64,000 bases of DNA from Apostichopus japonicus (GCF_037975245.1 NC_092577.1:22718398-22782397), one strand, 5' to 3'. Positions 34,485 to 47,569 are shown, counted from the first letter of the stretch. The notes: generated by a model not told the origin, from the letters alone. Numbers and translations: made by a program.

Positions 34485-34990
34485 GTCTACGGCCACATCA
34501 CGTTCAATATACCGGTTCTCGTCCGATCAGGTAAGTCAAGCAACGTAGAGCGCAGTCAGTACTAAGGTGGGTGACCGCCTGGGAATACTGGGTGCCGTAG
34601 GCTTTTATTTTCCTAATTGATAACACTATGTTGCCACGACGATGAAAAATTGAAATGGCCTACATTGACCTCTTGTTATGTCTACGGCCATATCACGTTG
34701 ACTATACCGGTTCACGTCCGATCACCGAAGTCAAGCAACGTAGAGCGCAGTCAGTACTTGGATGGGTGACCGCCTGGGAATACTGGGTGCCGTAGGCTTT
34801 TATTTTCCTAATTGATAACACTATGTTGCCACGACGATGAGAAAGTGAAATGGCCTACATTGACCTCTTATGTAAACGGCCATATCACGTTGACTATACC
34901 GGTTCTCGTCCGATCACCGAAGTCAAGCAACGTAGAGCGCAGTCAGTACTTGGATGGGTGACCGCCTGAGAATACTGGGTGCCGTAGGCC
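34485..34990 (+). rRNA. 5S cluster of 3, V-donor lead, K end
   Basis: 34485 V-donor, 34680 with TTCACGTCCG, 34872 K with private CCTGAGAAT and the TTTCTTTTTCT end. Its alpha spacer (34284) carries ATAAGAAC, GATTAACCTA and ACAATAAATCC, found elsewhere only at 57372. Confidence 0.9.
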
Positions 34991-35013
34991 TTTCTTTTTC
35001 TAATTAGAACACT

Positions 35014-35214
35014 GTCTTGCCACAAGGAAAGCGATTTGAAAATCGAATATATTAATAAATAACTCGATTGTTTTTATATATTAGAATTTAATACATATAT
35101 ATGTGAAATATAGATTAACTTAATATATATTAAATCCATTCATGTATAATATATATATTAAATCAACTCATCATAACCTACCACACAAGTAGTCTGCCTT
35201 TCACCTCTTGTTAT
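35014..35214 (+). repeat. Chimeric alpha/beta long spacer
   Basis: The left half (to about 35130) has alpha markers: ATTAATAAATAACTCGATTG, GTGAAATATAG, ATTAACTTAATAT. The right half has beta markers: AAATCCATTCATG, ATATATATTAAATCAACTC, ACACAAGTAGTCTGC. The switch falls near the TTAATATATATTAA palindrome. It is the only such hybrid in the window and leads into a delta26 gene, as some beta spacers do. A crossover or gene conversion within the AT-rich core is inferred. Confidence 0.85.
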
Positions 35215-35307
35215 GTCTACGGCCACATCACGTTGACGATACCGGTTCTCGTCCGATCACCGAAGTCAAGCAACGTAGAGCGCAGTCAGTACTGGGTGCC
35301 GTAGGCT
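35215..35307 (+). pseudogene. delta26 5S gene after chimeric spacer
   Basis: CAGTACTGGG joint. It is preceded by the alpha/beta hybrid spacer with private CTGCCTTTCACC, and followed by a spacer with CCAAGTGATAAC and CCACACGG. Confidence 0.87.
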
Positions 35308-35571
35308 TTTATTTTCCCAAGTGATAACACTATGTTGCCACGACGATGAGAAATTGAAATGGCCTACATTGTCTTGCCACACGGAAAGCGATTTGAAAAT
35401 CGAATATATTTATAAATAACTACTTTGTTTTTATGTATTAGAATTTTATACATATATATGTAAAATATAGATTAACATAATATATATTAAATCCATTCAT
35501 GTATAATATATATATTAAATCAACTCATCATAACCTACCACACAAGTAGTCTGCATTTCACCTCTTGTAAT

Positions 35572-36054
35572 GTCTACGGCCACATCACGTTGACGATACC
35601 GGTGCTCGTCCGATCACCGAAGTCAAGCAACGTAGAGCGCAGTCAGTACTTGGATGGGTGACCGCCTGGGAATACTGGGTGCCGTAGGCTTTTATTTTCC
35701 TAATTGATAACACTATGTTGCCACGACGATGAGAAATTGAAATGGCCTACATTGACCTCTTGTTATGTCTACGGCCATATCACGTTGACGATACCGGTTC
35801 TCGTCCGATCACCGAAGTCAAGCAACGTAGAGCGCAGTCAGAGCTGGGTGCCGTAGGCTTTTATTTTCCCAATTGATAACACTATGTTGCCACGATGATG
35901 AGAAAGTGAAATGGCCTACATTGACCTCTTGTTATGTCTACGGCCATATCACGTTGACTATACCGGTTCTCGTCCGATCACCGAAGTCAAGCAACGTAGA
36001 GCGCAGTCAGTACTTGGATGGGTGACCGCCTGGGAATACTGGGTGCCGTAGGCC
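35572..36054 (+). rRNA. 5S cluster of 3, middle copy delta26
   Basis: 35572 full (T33G), 35767 delta26 (CAGAGCTGGG), 35936 canonical with GGCC end. Confidence 0.9.
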
Positions 36055-36278
36055 TTTCTTTTTCTAATTAGAACACTGTCTTGCCACAAGGAAAGCGATT
36101 TGAAAATCGAATATATTAATAAATAACTCGATTGTTTTTATATATTAGAATTTAATACATATATATGTGAAATATAGATTAACTTAATATATATTAAATA
36201 CATTCATGTATAATATATACATTAAATCCACTCATCATAACCTACCAAACAACTAGCCTGCATTTCACCTCTTGTAAT

Positions 36279-36956
36279 GTCTACGGCCACATCACGTTCA
36301 ATATACCGGTTCTCGTCCGATCAGGTAAGTCAAGCAACGTAGAGCGCAGTCAGTACTAAGGTGGGTGACCGCCTGGGAATACTGGGTGCCGTAGGCTTTT
36401 ATTTTCACAATTGATAACACTATGTTGCCACGACGATGAGAAATTGAAATGGCCTCCATTGACCTCTTCTTATGTCTACGGCCATATCACGTTGACTATA
36501 CCGGTTCTCGTCCGATGACCGAAGTCAAGCAACGTAGAGCGCAGTCAGTACTTGGATGGGTGACCGCCTGGGAATACTGGGTGCCGTAGGCTTTTATTTT
36601 CCTAACTGATAACACTATGTTGCCACGACGATGAGAAATTGAAATGGCCTACATTGACCTCTTGTTATGTCTACGGCCATATCACGTTGACGATACCGGT
36701 TCTCGTCCGATCACCGAAGTCAAGCAACGTAGAGCGCAGTCAGTACTGGGTGCCGTAGGCTTTTATTTTCCCAATTGATAACACTATGTTGCCACGACGA
36801 TGAGAAAGTGAAATGGCCTACATTGACCTCTTCTTATGTCTACGGCCATATCAGGTTGACTATACCGGTTCTCGTCCGATCACCGAAGTCAAGCAACGTA
36901 GAGCGCAGTCAGTACTTGGATGGGTGACCGCCTGGGAATACTGGGTGCCGTAGGCC
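36279..36956 (+). rRNA. 5S cluster of 4 with delta26 copy inside an alpha unit
   Basis: 36279 V-donor, 36474 C44G, 36669 delta26 (CAGTACTGGG), 36838 full with private ATCAGGTTGAC. This is the only place where a delta26 gene lies inside an alpha unit, so it is a junction of an alpha unit with the tail of a beta block. Confidence 0.9.
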
Positions 36957-37180
36957 TTTCTTTTCCTAATTAGAACACTGTCTTGCCACAAGGAAAGCGA
37001 TTTGAAAATCGAATATATTAATAAATAACTCGATTGTTTTTATATATTAGAATTTAATACATATATATGTGAAATATAGATTAACTTAATATATATTAAA
37101 TACATTCATGTATAATATATACATTAAATCCACTCATCATAACCTACCAAACAACTAGCCTGCATTTCACCTCTTGTAAT

Positions 37181-37493
37181 GTCTACGGCCACATCTCACG
37201 TTCAATATACCGGTTCTCGTCCGATCAGGTAAGTCAAGTAACGTAGAGCGCAGTCAGTACTTGGATGGGTGACCGCCTGGGAATACTGGGTGCCGTAGGC
37301 TTTTACTTTCCTAATTGATAACACTATGTTGCCACGACGATGAGAAAGTGAAATGGCCTACATTGACCTCTTATGTAAACGGCCATATCACGTTGACTAT
37401 ACCGGTTCTCGTCCGATCACCGAAGTCAAGCAACGTAGAGCGCAGTCAGTACTTGGATGGGTGACCGCCTGGGAATACTGGGTGCCGTAGGCC
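37181..37493 (+). rRNA. 5S cluster of 2 with chimeric V lead, K end
   Basis: 37181 has the TC insertion, CAGGTAAGT and C57T, but then ACTTGGATGGG and the TTTTACTTTCC spacer of the second gene in units such as 33753. This is a crossover inside the gene with loss of one repeat. 37375 K, followed by private CCTTACTTTTCC. Confidence 0.88.
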
Positions 37494-37717
37494 TTACTTT
37501 TCCTAATTAGAACACTGTCTTGCCACAAGGAAAGCGATTTGAAAATCGAATATATTAATAAATAACTCGATTGTTTTTATATATTAGAATTTAATACATA
37601 TATATGTGAAATATAGATTAACTTAATATATATTAAATACATTCATGTATAATATATACATTAAATACACTCATCATAACCTACCAAACAACTAGCCTGC
37701 ATTTCACCTCTTGTAAT

Positions 37718-38028
37718 GTCTACGGCCACATCACGTTCAATATACCGGTTCTCGTCCGATCAGGTAAGTCAAGCAACGTAGAGCGCAGTCAGTACTAAGG
37801 TGGGTGACCGCCTGGGAATACTGGGTGCCGTAGGCTTTTATTTTCACAATTGATAACACTATGTTGCCACGACGATGAGAAAGTGAAATGGCCTACATTG
37901 ACCTCTTATGTAAACGGCCATATCACGTTGACTATACCGGTTCTCGTCCGATCACCGAAGTCAAGCAACGTAGAGCGCAGTCAGTACTTGGATGGGTGAC
38001 CGCCTGGGAATACTGGGTGCCGTAGGCC
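37718..38028 (+). rRNA. 5S cluster of 2, V-donor lead, K end
   Basis: 37718 V-donor after a spacer with TTAAATACACTC, which is shared only with the next unit; 37910 K. Confidence 0.9.
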
Positions 38029-38252
38029 TTCCTTTTCCTAATTAGAACACTGTCTTGCCACAAGGAAAGCGATTTGAAAATCGAATATATTAATAAATAA
38101 CTCGATTGTTTTTATATATTAGAATTTAATACATATATATGTGAAATATAGATTAACTTAATATATATTAAATACATTCATGTATAATATATACATTAAA
38201 TACACTCATCATAACCTACCAAACAACTAGCCTGCATTTCACCTCTTGTAAT

Positions 38253-38761
38253 GTCTACGGCAACATCACGTTCAATATACCGGTTCTCGTCCGATCAGGT
38301 AAGTCAAGCAACGTAGAGCGCAGTCAGTACTAAGGTGGGTGACCGCCTGGGAATACTGGGTGCCGTAGGCTTTTATTTTCACAATTGATAACACTATGTT
38401 GCCACGACGATGAAAAATTGAAATGGCCTACATTGACCTCTTGTTATGTCTACGGCCATATCACGTTGACTATACCGGTTCTCGTCCGATCACCGAAGTC
38501 AAGCAACGAAGAGCGCAGTCAGTACTTGGATGGATGACCGCCTGGGAATACTGGGTGCCGTAGGCTTTTATTTTCCTAATTGATAACACTATGTTGCCAC
38601 GACGATGAAAAATTGAAATGGCCTACATTGACCTCTTGTTATGTCTACGGCCATATCACGTTGACTATACCGGTTCTCGTCCGATCACCGAAGTCAAGCA
38701 ACGTAGAGCGCAGTCAGTACTTGGATGGGTGACCGCCTGGGAATACTGGGTGCCGTAGGCT
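38253..38761 (+). rRNA. 5S cluster of 3, V-donor lead, into beta block
   Basis: 38253 V-donor with private ACGGCAACATC, 38448 T62A/G87A, 38643 canonical. Confidence 0.9.
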
Positions 38762-39028
38762 TTTATTTTCCTAATTGATAACACTATGTTGCCACGACGA
38801 TGAGAAATTGAAATGGCCTACATTGACCTCTTGTCACAAGGAAAGCGATTTGAAAATCGAATATATTTATAAATAACTACTTTGTTTTTATGTATTAGAA
38901 TTTTATACATATATATGTAAAATATAGATTAACATAATATATATTAAATCCATTCATGTATAATATATATATTAAATCAACTCATCATAACCTACCACAC
39001 AAGTAGTCTGCATTTCACCTCTTGTTAT

Positions 39029-39121
39029 GTCTACGGCCACATCACGTTGACGATACCGGTTCTCGTCCGATCACCGAAGTCAAGCAACGTAGAGCGCAGT
39101 CAGTACTGGGTGCCGTAGGCT
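39029..39121 (+). pseudogene. delta26 5S gene
   Basis: First of a run of four units with beta spacers only (38833-40803). CAGTACTGGG joint. Confidence 0.87.
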
Positions 39122-39385
39122 TTTATTTTCCCAATTGATAACACTATGTTGCCACGACGATGAGAAATTGAAATGGCCTACATTGTCTTGCCACAAGGAA
39201 AGCGATTTGAAAATCGAATATATTTATAAATAACTACTTTGTTTTTATGTATTAGAATTTTATACATATATATGTAAAATATAGATTAACATTATATATA
39301 TTAAATCCATTCATGTATAATATATATATTAAATCAACTCATCATAACCTACCACACAAGTAGTCTGCATTTCACCTCTTGTAAT

Positions 39386-39504
39386 GTCTACGGCCACATC
39401 ACGTTGACGATACCGGTGCTCGTCCGATCACCGAAGTCAAGCAACGTAGAGCGCAGTCAGTACTTGGATGGGTGACCGCCTGGGAATACTGGGTGCCGTA
39501 GGCT
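39386..39504 (+). rRNA. Single full-length 5S gene between beta spacers
   Basis: T33G, otherwise canonical. The preceding spacer has ATTAACATTATATAT, as at 31907, which suggests a shared origin with the 31.9-32.8 kb block minus its second gene. Confidence 0.9.
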
Positions 39505-39771
39505 TTTATTTTCCTAATTGATAACACTATGTTGCCACGACGATGAGAAATTGAAATGGCCTACATTGACCTCTTGTCACAAGGAAAGCGATTTGAAAAT
39601 CGAATATATTTATAAATAACTACTTTGTTTTTATGTATTAGAATTTTATACATATATATGTAAAATATAGATTAACATAATATATATTAAATCCATTCAT
39701 GTATAATATATATATTAAATCAACTCATCATAACCTACCACACAAGTAGTCTGCATTTCAGCTCTTGTTAT

Positions 39772-39864
39772 GTCTACGGCCACATCACGTTGACGATACC
39801 GGTTCTCGTCCGATCACCGAAGTCAAGCAACGTAGAGCGCAGTCAGTACTGGGTGCCGTAGGCT
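39772..39864 (+). pseudogene. delta26 5S gene
   Basis: CAGTACTGGG joint. The flanking element reads TTTCAGCTCTTG rather than TTTCACCTCTTG. Confidence 0.87.
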
Positions 39865-40128
39865 TTTATTTTCCCAATTGATAACACTATGTTGCCACGA
39901 CGATGAGAAATTGAAATGGCCTACATTGTCTTGCCACAAGGAAAGCGATTTGAAAATCGAATATATTTATAAATAACTACTTTGTTTTTATGTATTAGAA
40001 TTTTATACATATATATGTAAAATATAGATTAACATAATATATATTAAATCCATTCATGTATAATATATATATTAAATCAACTCATCATAACCTACCACAC
40101 AAGTAGTCTGCATTTCAGCTCTTGTTAT

Positions 40129-40780
40129 GTCTACGGCCACATCACGTTGACGATACCGGTGCTCGTCCGATCACCGAAGTCAAGCAACGTAGAGCGCAGT
40201 CAGTACTTGGATGGGTGACCGCCTGGGAATACTGGGTGCCGTAGGCTTTTATTTTCCTAATTGATAACACTATGTTGCCACGACGATGAGAAATTGAAAT
40301 GGCCTACATTGACCTCTTGTTATGTCTACGGCCATATCACGTTGACGATACCGGTTCTCGTCCGATCACCGAAGTCAAGCAACGTAGAGCGCAGTCAGAA
40401 CTGGGTGCCGTAGGCTTTTATTTTCCCAATTGATAACACTATGTTGCCACGACGATGAGAAAGTGAAATGGCCTACATTGACCTCTTGTTATGTCTACGG
40501 CCATAACACGTTGACTATACCGGTTCTCGTCCGATCACCGAAGTCAAGCAACGTAGAGCGCAGTCAGAGCTGGGTGCCGTAGGCTTTTATTTTCCCAATT
40601 GATAACACTATGTTGCCACGACGATGAGAAAGTGAAATGGCCTACATTGACCTCTTCTTATGTCTACGGCCACATCACGTTGACTATACCGGTTCTCGTC
40701 CGATCACCGAAGTCAAGCAACGTAGAGCGCAGTCAGTACTTGGATGGGTGACCGCCTGGGAATACTGGGTGCCGTAGGCC
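40129..40780 (+). rRNA. 5S cluster of 4 with two delta26 copies
   Basis: 40129 full (T33G), 40324 delta26 (CAGAACTGGG), 40493 delta26 (CAGAGCTGGG, CATAACACG), 40662 canonical with GGCC end. The only run with two adjacent delta26 copies, so the deleted repeat has itself been tandemly duplicated at a 169-bp period. Confidence 0.9.
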
Positions 40781-41004
40781 TTTCTTTTTCTAATTAGAAC
40801 ACTGTCTTGCCACAAGGAAAGCGATTTGAAAATCGAATATATTAATAAATAACTCGATTGTTTTTATATATTAGAATTTAATACATATATATGTGAAATA
40901 TAGATTAACTTAATATATATTAAATACATTCATGTATAATATATACATTAAATCCACTCATCATAACCTACCAAACAACTAGCCTGCATTTCACCTCTTG
41001 TAAT

Positions 41005-41513
41005 GTCTACGGCCACATCACGTTCAATATACCGGTTCTCGTCCGATCAGGTAAGTCAAGCAACGTAGAGCGCAGTCAGTACTAAGGTGGGTGACCGCCT
41101 GGGAATACTGGGTGCCGTAGGCTTTTATTTTCACAATTGATAACACTATGTTGCCACGACGATGAGAAATTGAAATGGCCTACATTGACCTCTTCTTATG
41201 TCTACGGCCATATCACGTTGACTATACCGGTTCTCGTCCGATCACCGAAGTCAAGCAACGTAGAGCGCAGTCAGTACTTGGATGGGTGACCGCCTGGGAA
41301 TACTGGGTGCCGTAGGCTTTTATTTTCCTAATTGATGACACTATGTTGCCACGACGATGAGAAATTGAAATGGCCTACATTGACCTCTTCTTATGTCTAC
41401 GGCCACATCACGTTGACTATACCGGTTCTCGTCCGATCACCGAAGTCAAGCAACGTAGAGCGCAGTCAGTACTTGGATGGATGACCGCCTGGGAATACTG
41501 GGTGCCGTAGGCC
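41005..41513 (+). rRNA. 5S cluster of 3, V-donor lead
   Basis: 41005 V-donor, 41200 canonical, 41395 G87A; same type as 2151-2659. Confidence 0.9.
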
Positions 41514-41737
41514 TTTCTTTTTCTAATTAGAACACTGTCTTGCCACAAGGAAAGCGATTTGAAAATCGAATATATTAATAAATAACTCGATTGTTTTTAT
41601 ATATTAGAATTTAATACATATATATGTGAAATATAGATTAACTTAATATATATTAAATACATTCATGTATAATATATACATTAAATCCACTCATCATAAC
41701 CTACCAAACAACTAGCCTGCATTTCACCTCTTGTAAT

Positions 41738-42246
41738 GTCTACGGCCACATCACGTTCAATATACCGGTTCTCGTCCGATCAGGTAAGTCAAGCAACGTA
41801 GAGCGCAGTCAGTACTAAGGTGGGTGACCGCCTGGGAATACTGGGTGCCGTAGGCTTTTATTTTCACAATTGATAACACTATGTTGCCACGACGATGAGA
41901 AATTGAAATGGCCTCCATTGACCTCTTGTTATGTCTACGGCCATATCACGTTGACTATACCGGTTCTCGTCCGATCACCGAAGTCAAGCAACGTAGAGCG
42001 CAGTCAGTACTTGGATGGGTGACCGCCTGGGAATACTGGGTGCCGTAGGCTTTTATTTTCCTAATTGATGACACTATGTTGCCACGACGATGAGAAATTG
42101 AAATGGCCTACATTGACCTCTTCTTATGTCTACGGCCACATCACGTTGACTATACCGGTTCTCGTCCGATCACCGAAGTCAAGCAACGTAGAGCGCAGTC
42201 AGTACTTGGATGGATGACCGCCTGGGAATACTGGGTGCCGTAGGCC
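41738..42246 (+). rRNA. 5S cluster of 3, junction unit
   Basis: 41738 V-donor followed by the CTCCATT spacer of two-gene units, then 41933 followed by the GATGAC spacer, and 42128 G87A of three-gene units. The switch within 41933 marks the left edge of giant-repeat copy 2. Confidence 0.88.
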
Positions 42247-42470
42247 TTTCTTTTTCTAATTAGAACACTGTCTTGCCACAAGGAAAGCGATTTGAAAATC
42301 GAATATATTAATAAATAACTCGATTGTTTTTATATATTAGAATTTAATACATATATATGTGAAATATAGATTAACTTAATATATATTAAATACATTCATG
42401 TATAATATATACATTAAATCCACTCATCATAACCTACCAAACAACTAGCCTGCATTTCACCTCTTGTAAT

Positions 42471-42784
42471 GTCTACGGCCACATCACGTTCAATATACCG
42501 GTTCTCGTCCGATCAGGTAAGTCAAGCAACGTAGAGCGCAGTCAGTACTAAGGTGGGTGACCGCCTGGGAATACTGGGTGCCGTAGGCTTTTATTTTCAC
42601 AATTGATAACACTATGTTGCCACGACGATGAGAAATTGAAATGGCCTCCATTGACCTCTTGTTATGTCTACGGCCATATCACGTTGACTATACCGGTTCT
42701 CGTCCGATCACCGAAGTCAAGCAACGTAGAGCGCAGTCAGTACTTGGATGGGTGACCGCCTGGGAATACTGGGTGCCGTAGGCC
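42471..42784 (+). rRNA. 5S cluster of 2, V-donor lead
   Basis: 42471 V-donor, 42666 canonical with weak end; pairs with 9987-10300. Confidence 0.9.
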
Positions 42785-43008
42785 TTCCTTTTCCTAATTA
42801 GAACACTGTCTTGCCACAAGGAAAGCGATTTGAAAATCGAATATATTAATAAATAACTCGATTGTTTTTATATATTAGAATTTAATACATATATATGTGA
42901 AATATAGATTAACTTAATATATATTAAATACATTCATGTATAATATATACATTAAATCCACTCATCATAACCTACCAAACAACTAGCCTGCATTTCACCT
43001 CTTGTAAT

Positions 43009-43712
43009 GTCTACGGCCACATCACGTTCAATATACCGGTTCTCGTCCAATCACCGAAGTCAAGCAACGTAGAGCGCAGTCAGTACTAAAGTGGGTGACC
43101 GCCTGGGAATACTGGGTGCCGTAGGCTTTTATTTTCCTAATTGATAACACTATGTTGCCACGACGATGAAAAATTGAAATGGCCTACATTGACCTCTTGT
43201 TATGTCTACGGCCATATCACGTTGACTATACCGGTTCTCGTCCGATCACCGAAGTCAAGCAACGTAGAGCGCAGTCAGTACTTGGATGGGTGACCGCCTG
43301 GGAATACTGGGTGCCGTAGGCTTTTATTTTTCTAATTGATAACACTATGTTGCCACGACGATGAAAAATTGAAATGGCCTACATTGACCTCTTCTTATGT
43401 CTACGGCCATATCACGTTGACTATACCGGTTCTCGTCCGATCACCGAAGTCAAGCAACGTAGAGCGCAGTCAGTACTTGGATGGGTGACCGCCTGGGAAT
43501 ACTGGGTGCCGTAGGCTTTTATTTTCCTAATTGATGACACTATGTTGCCACGACGATGAGAAATTGAAATGGCCTACATTGACCTCTTCTTATGTCTACG
43601 GCCACATCACGTTGACTATACCGGTTCTCGTCCGATCACCGAAGTCAAGCAACGTAGAGCGCAGTCAGTACTTGGATGGATGACCGCCTGGGAATACTGG
43701 GTGCCGTAGGCC
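43009..43712 (+). rRNA. 5S cluster of 4, V-A41 lead
   Basis: 43009 V-A41 with private CTAAAGTGGG, 43204 and 43399 canonical, 43594 G87A; pairs with 10525-11228. Confidence 0.9.
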
Positions 43713-43936
43713 TTTCTTTTTCTAATTAGAACACTGTCTTGCCACAAGGAAAGCGATTTGAAAATCGAATATATTAATAAAAAACTCGATTGTTTTTATA
43801 TATTAGAATTTAATACATATATATGTGAAATATAGATTAACTTAATATATATTAAATACATTCATGTATAATATATACATTAAATCCACTCATCATAACC
43901 TACCAAACAACTAGCCTGCATTTCACCTCTTGTAAT

Positions 43937-44637
43937 GTCTACGGCCACATCACGTTCAATATACCGGTTCTCGTCCAATCACCGAAGTCAAGCAACGTAG
44001 AGCGCAGTCAGTACTAAGGTGGGTGACCGCCTGGGAATACTGGGTGCCGTAGGCTTTTATTTTCCTAATTGATAACACTATGTTGCCACGACGATGAAAA
44101 ATTGAAATGGCCTACATTGACCTCTTGTTATGTCTACGGCCATATCACGTTGACTATACCGGTTCTCGTCCGATCGCCGAAGTCAAGCAACGTAGAGCGC
44201 AGTCAGTACTTGGATGGGTGACCGCCTGGGAATACTGGGTGCCGTAGGCTTTTATTTTCCTAATTGATAACACTATGTTGCCACGACGATGAAAAATTGA
44301 AATGGCCTACATTGACCTCTTGTTATGTCTACGGCCATATCACGTTGACTATACCGGTTCTCGTCCGATCATCGAAGTCAAGCAACGTAGAGCGCAGTCA
44401 GTACTTGGATGGGTGACCGCCTGGGAATACTGGGTGTCGTAGGCTGTTATTTTCATAATTGATAACACTATGTTGCCACGACGATGAGAAATTGAAATGG
44501 CCTCCATTGACCTCTTATGTAAACGGCCATATCACGTTGACTATACCGGTTCTCGTCCGATCACCGAAGTCAAGCAACGTAGAGCGCAGTCAGTACTTGG
44601 ATGGGTGACCGCCTGGGAATACTGGGTGCCGTAGGCC
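43937..44637 (+). rRNA. 5S cluster of 4, V-A41 lead, K end
   Basis: 43937 V-A41 (its spacer has private AATAAAAAACTCG), 44132 A45G, 44327 C46T/C111T, 44519 K; pairs with 11453-12153. The next three copy 1 units are missing here. Confidence 0.9.
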
Positions 44638-44861
44638 TTCCTTTTCCTAATTAGAACACTGTCTTGCCACAAGGAAAGCGATTTGAAAATCGAATATATT
44701 AATAAATAACTCGATTGTTTTTATATATTAGAATTTAATACATATATATGTGAAATATAGATTAACTTAATATATATTAAATACATTCATGTATAATATA
44801 TACATTAAATCCACTCATCATAACCTACCAAACAACTAGCCTGCATTTCACCTCTTGTAAT

Positions 44862-45370
44862 GTCTACGGCCACATCACGTTCAATATACCGGTTCTCGTC
44901 CGATCAGGTAAGTCAAGCAACGTAGAGCGCAGTCAGTACTAAGGTGGGTGACCGCCTGGGAATACTGGGTGCCGTAGGCTTTTATTTTCACAATTGATAA
45001 CACTATGTTGCCACGACGATGAGAAATTGAAATGGCCTACATTGACCTCTTCTTATGTCTACGGCCATATCACGTTGACTATACCGGTTCTCGTCCGATC
45101 ACCGAAGTCAAGCAACGTAGAGCGCAGTCAGTACTTGGATGGGTGACCGCCTGGGAATACTGGGTGCCGTAGGCTTTTATTTTCCTAATTGATGACACTA
45201 TGTTGCCACGACGATGAGAAATTGAAATGGCCTACATTGACCTCTTCTTATGTCTACGGCCACATCACGTTGACTATACCGGTTCTCGTCCGATCACCGA
45301 AGTCAAGCAACGTAGAGCGCAGTCAGTACTTGGATGGATGACCGCCTGGGAATACTGGGTGCCGTAGGCC
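44862..45370 (+). rRNA. 5S cluster of 3, V-donor lead
   Basis: 44862 V-donor, 45057 canonical, 45252 G87A. Confidence 0.9.
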
Positions 45371-45594
45371 TTTCTTTTTCTAATTAGAACACTGTCTTGC
45401 CACAAGGAAAGCGATTTGAAAATCGAATATATTAATAAATAACTCGATTGTTTTTATATATTAGAATTTAATACATATATATGTGAAATATAGATTAACT
45501 TAATATATATTAAATACATTCATGTATAATATATACATTAAATCCACTCATCATAACCTACCAAACAACTAGCCTGCATTTCACCTCTTGTAAT

Positions 45595-46103
45595 GTCTAC
45601 GGCCACATCACGTTCAATATACCGGTTCTCGTCCGATCAGGTAAGTCAAGCAACGTAGAGCGCAGTCAGTACTAAGGTGGGTGACCGCCTGGGAATACTG
45701 GGTGCCGTAGGCTTTTATTTTCCCAATTGATAACACTATGTTGCCACGACGATGAGAAATTGAAATGGCCTACATTGACCTCTTCTTATGTCTACGGCCA
45801 TATCACGTTGACTATACCGGTTCTCGTCCGATCACCGAAGTCAAGCAACGTAGAGCGCAGTCAGTACTTGGATGGGTGACCGCCTGGGAATACTGGGTGC
45901 CGTAGGCTTTTATTTTCCTAATTGATGACACTATGTTGCCACGACGATGAGAAATTGAAATGGCCTACATTGACCTCTTCTTATGTCTACGGCCACATCA
46001 CGTTGACTATACCGGTTCTCGTCCGATCACCGAAGTCAAGCAACGTAGAGCGCAGTCAGTACTTGGATGGATGACCGCCTGGGAATACTGGGTGCCGTAG
46101 GCC
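45595..46103 (+). rRNA. 5S cluster of 3, V-donor lead
   Basis: 45595 V-donor with TTTTCCC spacer, 45790 canonical, 45985 G87A. Confidence 0.9.
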
Positions 46104-46327
46104 TTTCTTTTTCTAATTAGAACACTGTCTTGCCACAAGGAAAGCGATTTGAAAATCGAATATATTAATAAATAACTCGATTGTTTTTATATATTAGAAT
46201 TTAATACATATATATGTGAAATATAGATTAACTTAATATATATTAAATACATTCATGTATAATATATACATTAAATCCACTCATCATAACCTACCAAACA
46301 ACTAGCCTGCATTTCACCTCTTGTAAT

Positions 46328-46641
46328 GTCTACGGCCACATCACGTTCAATATACCGGTTCTCGTCCGATCAGGTAAGTCAAGCAACGTAGAGCGCAGTC
46401 AGTACTAAGGTGGGTGACCGCCTGGGAATACTGGGTGCCGTAGGCTTTTATTTTCACAATTGATAACACTATGTTGCCACGACGATGAGAAATTGAAATG
46501 GCCTCCATTGACCTCTTGTTATGTCTACGGCCATATCACGTTGACTATACCGGTTCTCGTCCGATCACCGAAGTCAAGCAACGTAGAGCGCAGTCAGTAC
46601 TTGGATGGGTGACCGCCTGGGAATACTGGGTGCCGTAGGCC
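46328..46641 (+). rRNA. 5S cluster of 2, V-donor lead
   Basis: 46328 V-donor, 46523 canonical with weak end. Confidence 0.9.
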
Positions 46642-46865
46642 TTCCTTTTCCTAATTAGAACACTGTCTTGCCACAAGGAAAGCGATTTGAAAATCGAATA
46701 TATTAATAAATAACTCGATTGTTTTTATATATTAGAATTTAATACATATATATGTGAAATATAGATTAACTTAATATATATTAAATACATTCATGTATAA
46801 TATATACATTAAATCCACTCATCATAACCTACCAAACAACTAGCCTGCATTTCACCTCTTGTAAT

Positions 46866-47569
46866 GTCTACGGCCACATCACGTTCAATATACCGGTTCT
46901 CGTCCAATCACCGAAGTCAAGCAACGTAGAGCGCAGTCAGTACTAAGGTGGGTGACCGCCTGGGAATACTGGGTGCCGTAGGCTTTTATTTTCCTAATTG
47001 ATAACACTATGTTGCCACGACGATGAAAAATTGAAATGGCCTACATTGACCTCTTGTTATGTCTACGGCCATATCACGTTGACTATACCGGTTCTCGTCC
47101 GATCACCGAAGTCAAGCAACGTAGAGCGCAGTCAGTACTTGGATGGGTGACCGCCTGGGAATACTGGGTGCCGTAGGCTTTTATTTTTCTAATTGATAAC
47201 ACTATGTTGCCACGACGATGAAAAATTGAAATGGCCTACATTGACCTCTTCTTATGTCTACGGCCATATCACGTTGACTATACCGGTTCTCGTCCGATCA
47301 CCGAAGTCAAGCAACGTAGAGCGCAGTCAGTACTTGGATGGGTGACCGCCTGGGAATACTGGGTGCCGTAGGCTTTTATTTTCCTAATTGATGACACTAT
47401 GTTGCCACGACGATGAGAAATTGAAATGGCCTACATTGACCTCTTCTTATGTCTACGGCCACATCACGTTGACTATACCGGTTCTCGTCCGATCACCGAA
47501 GTCAAGCAACGTAGAGCGCAGTCAGTACTTGGATGGATGACCGCCTGGGAATACTGGGTGCCGTAGGCC
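46866..47569 (+). rRNA. 5S cluster of 4, V-A41 lead
   Basis: 46866 V-A41, 47061 and 47256 canonical, 47451 G87A. Confidence 0.9.
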
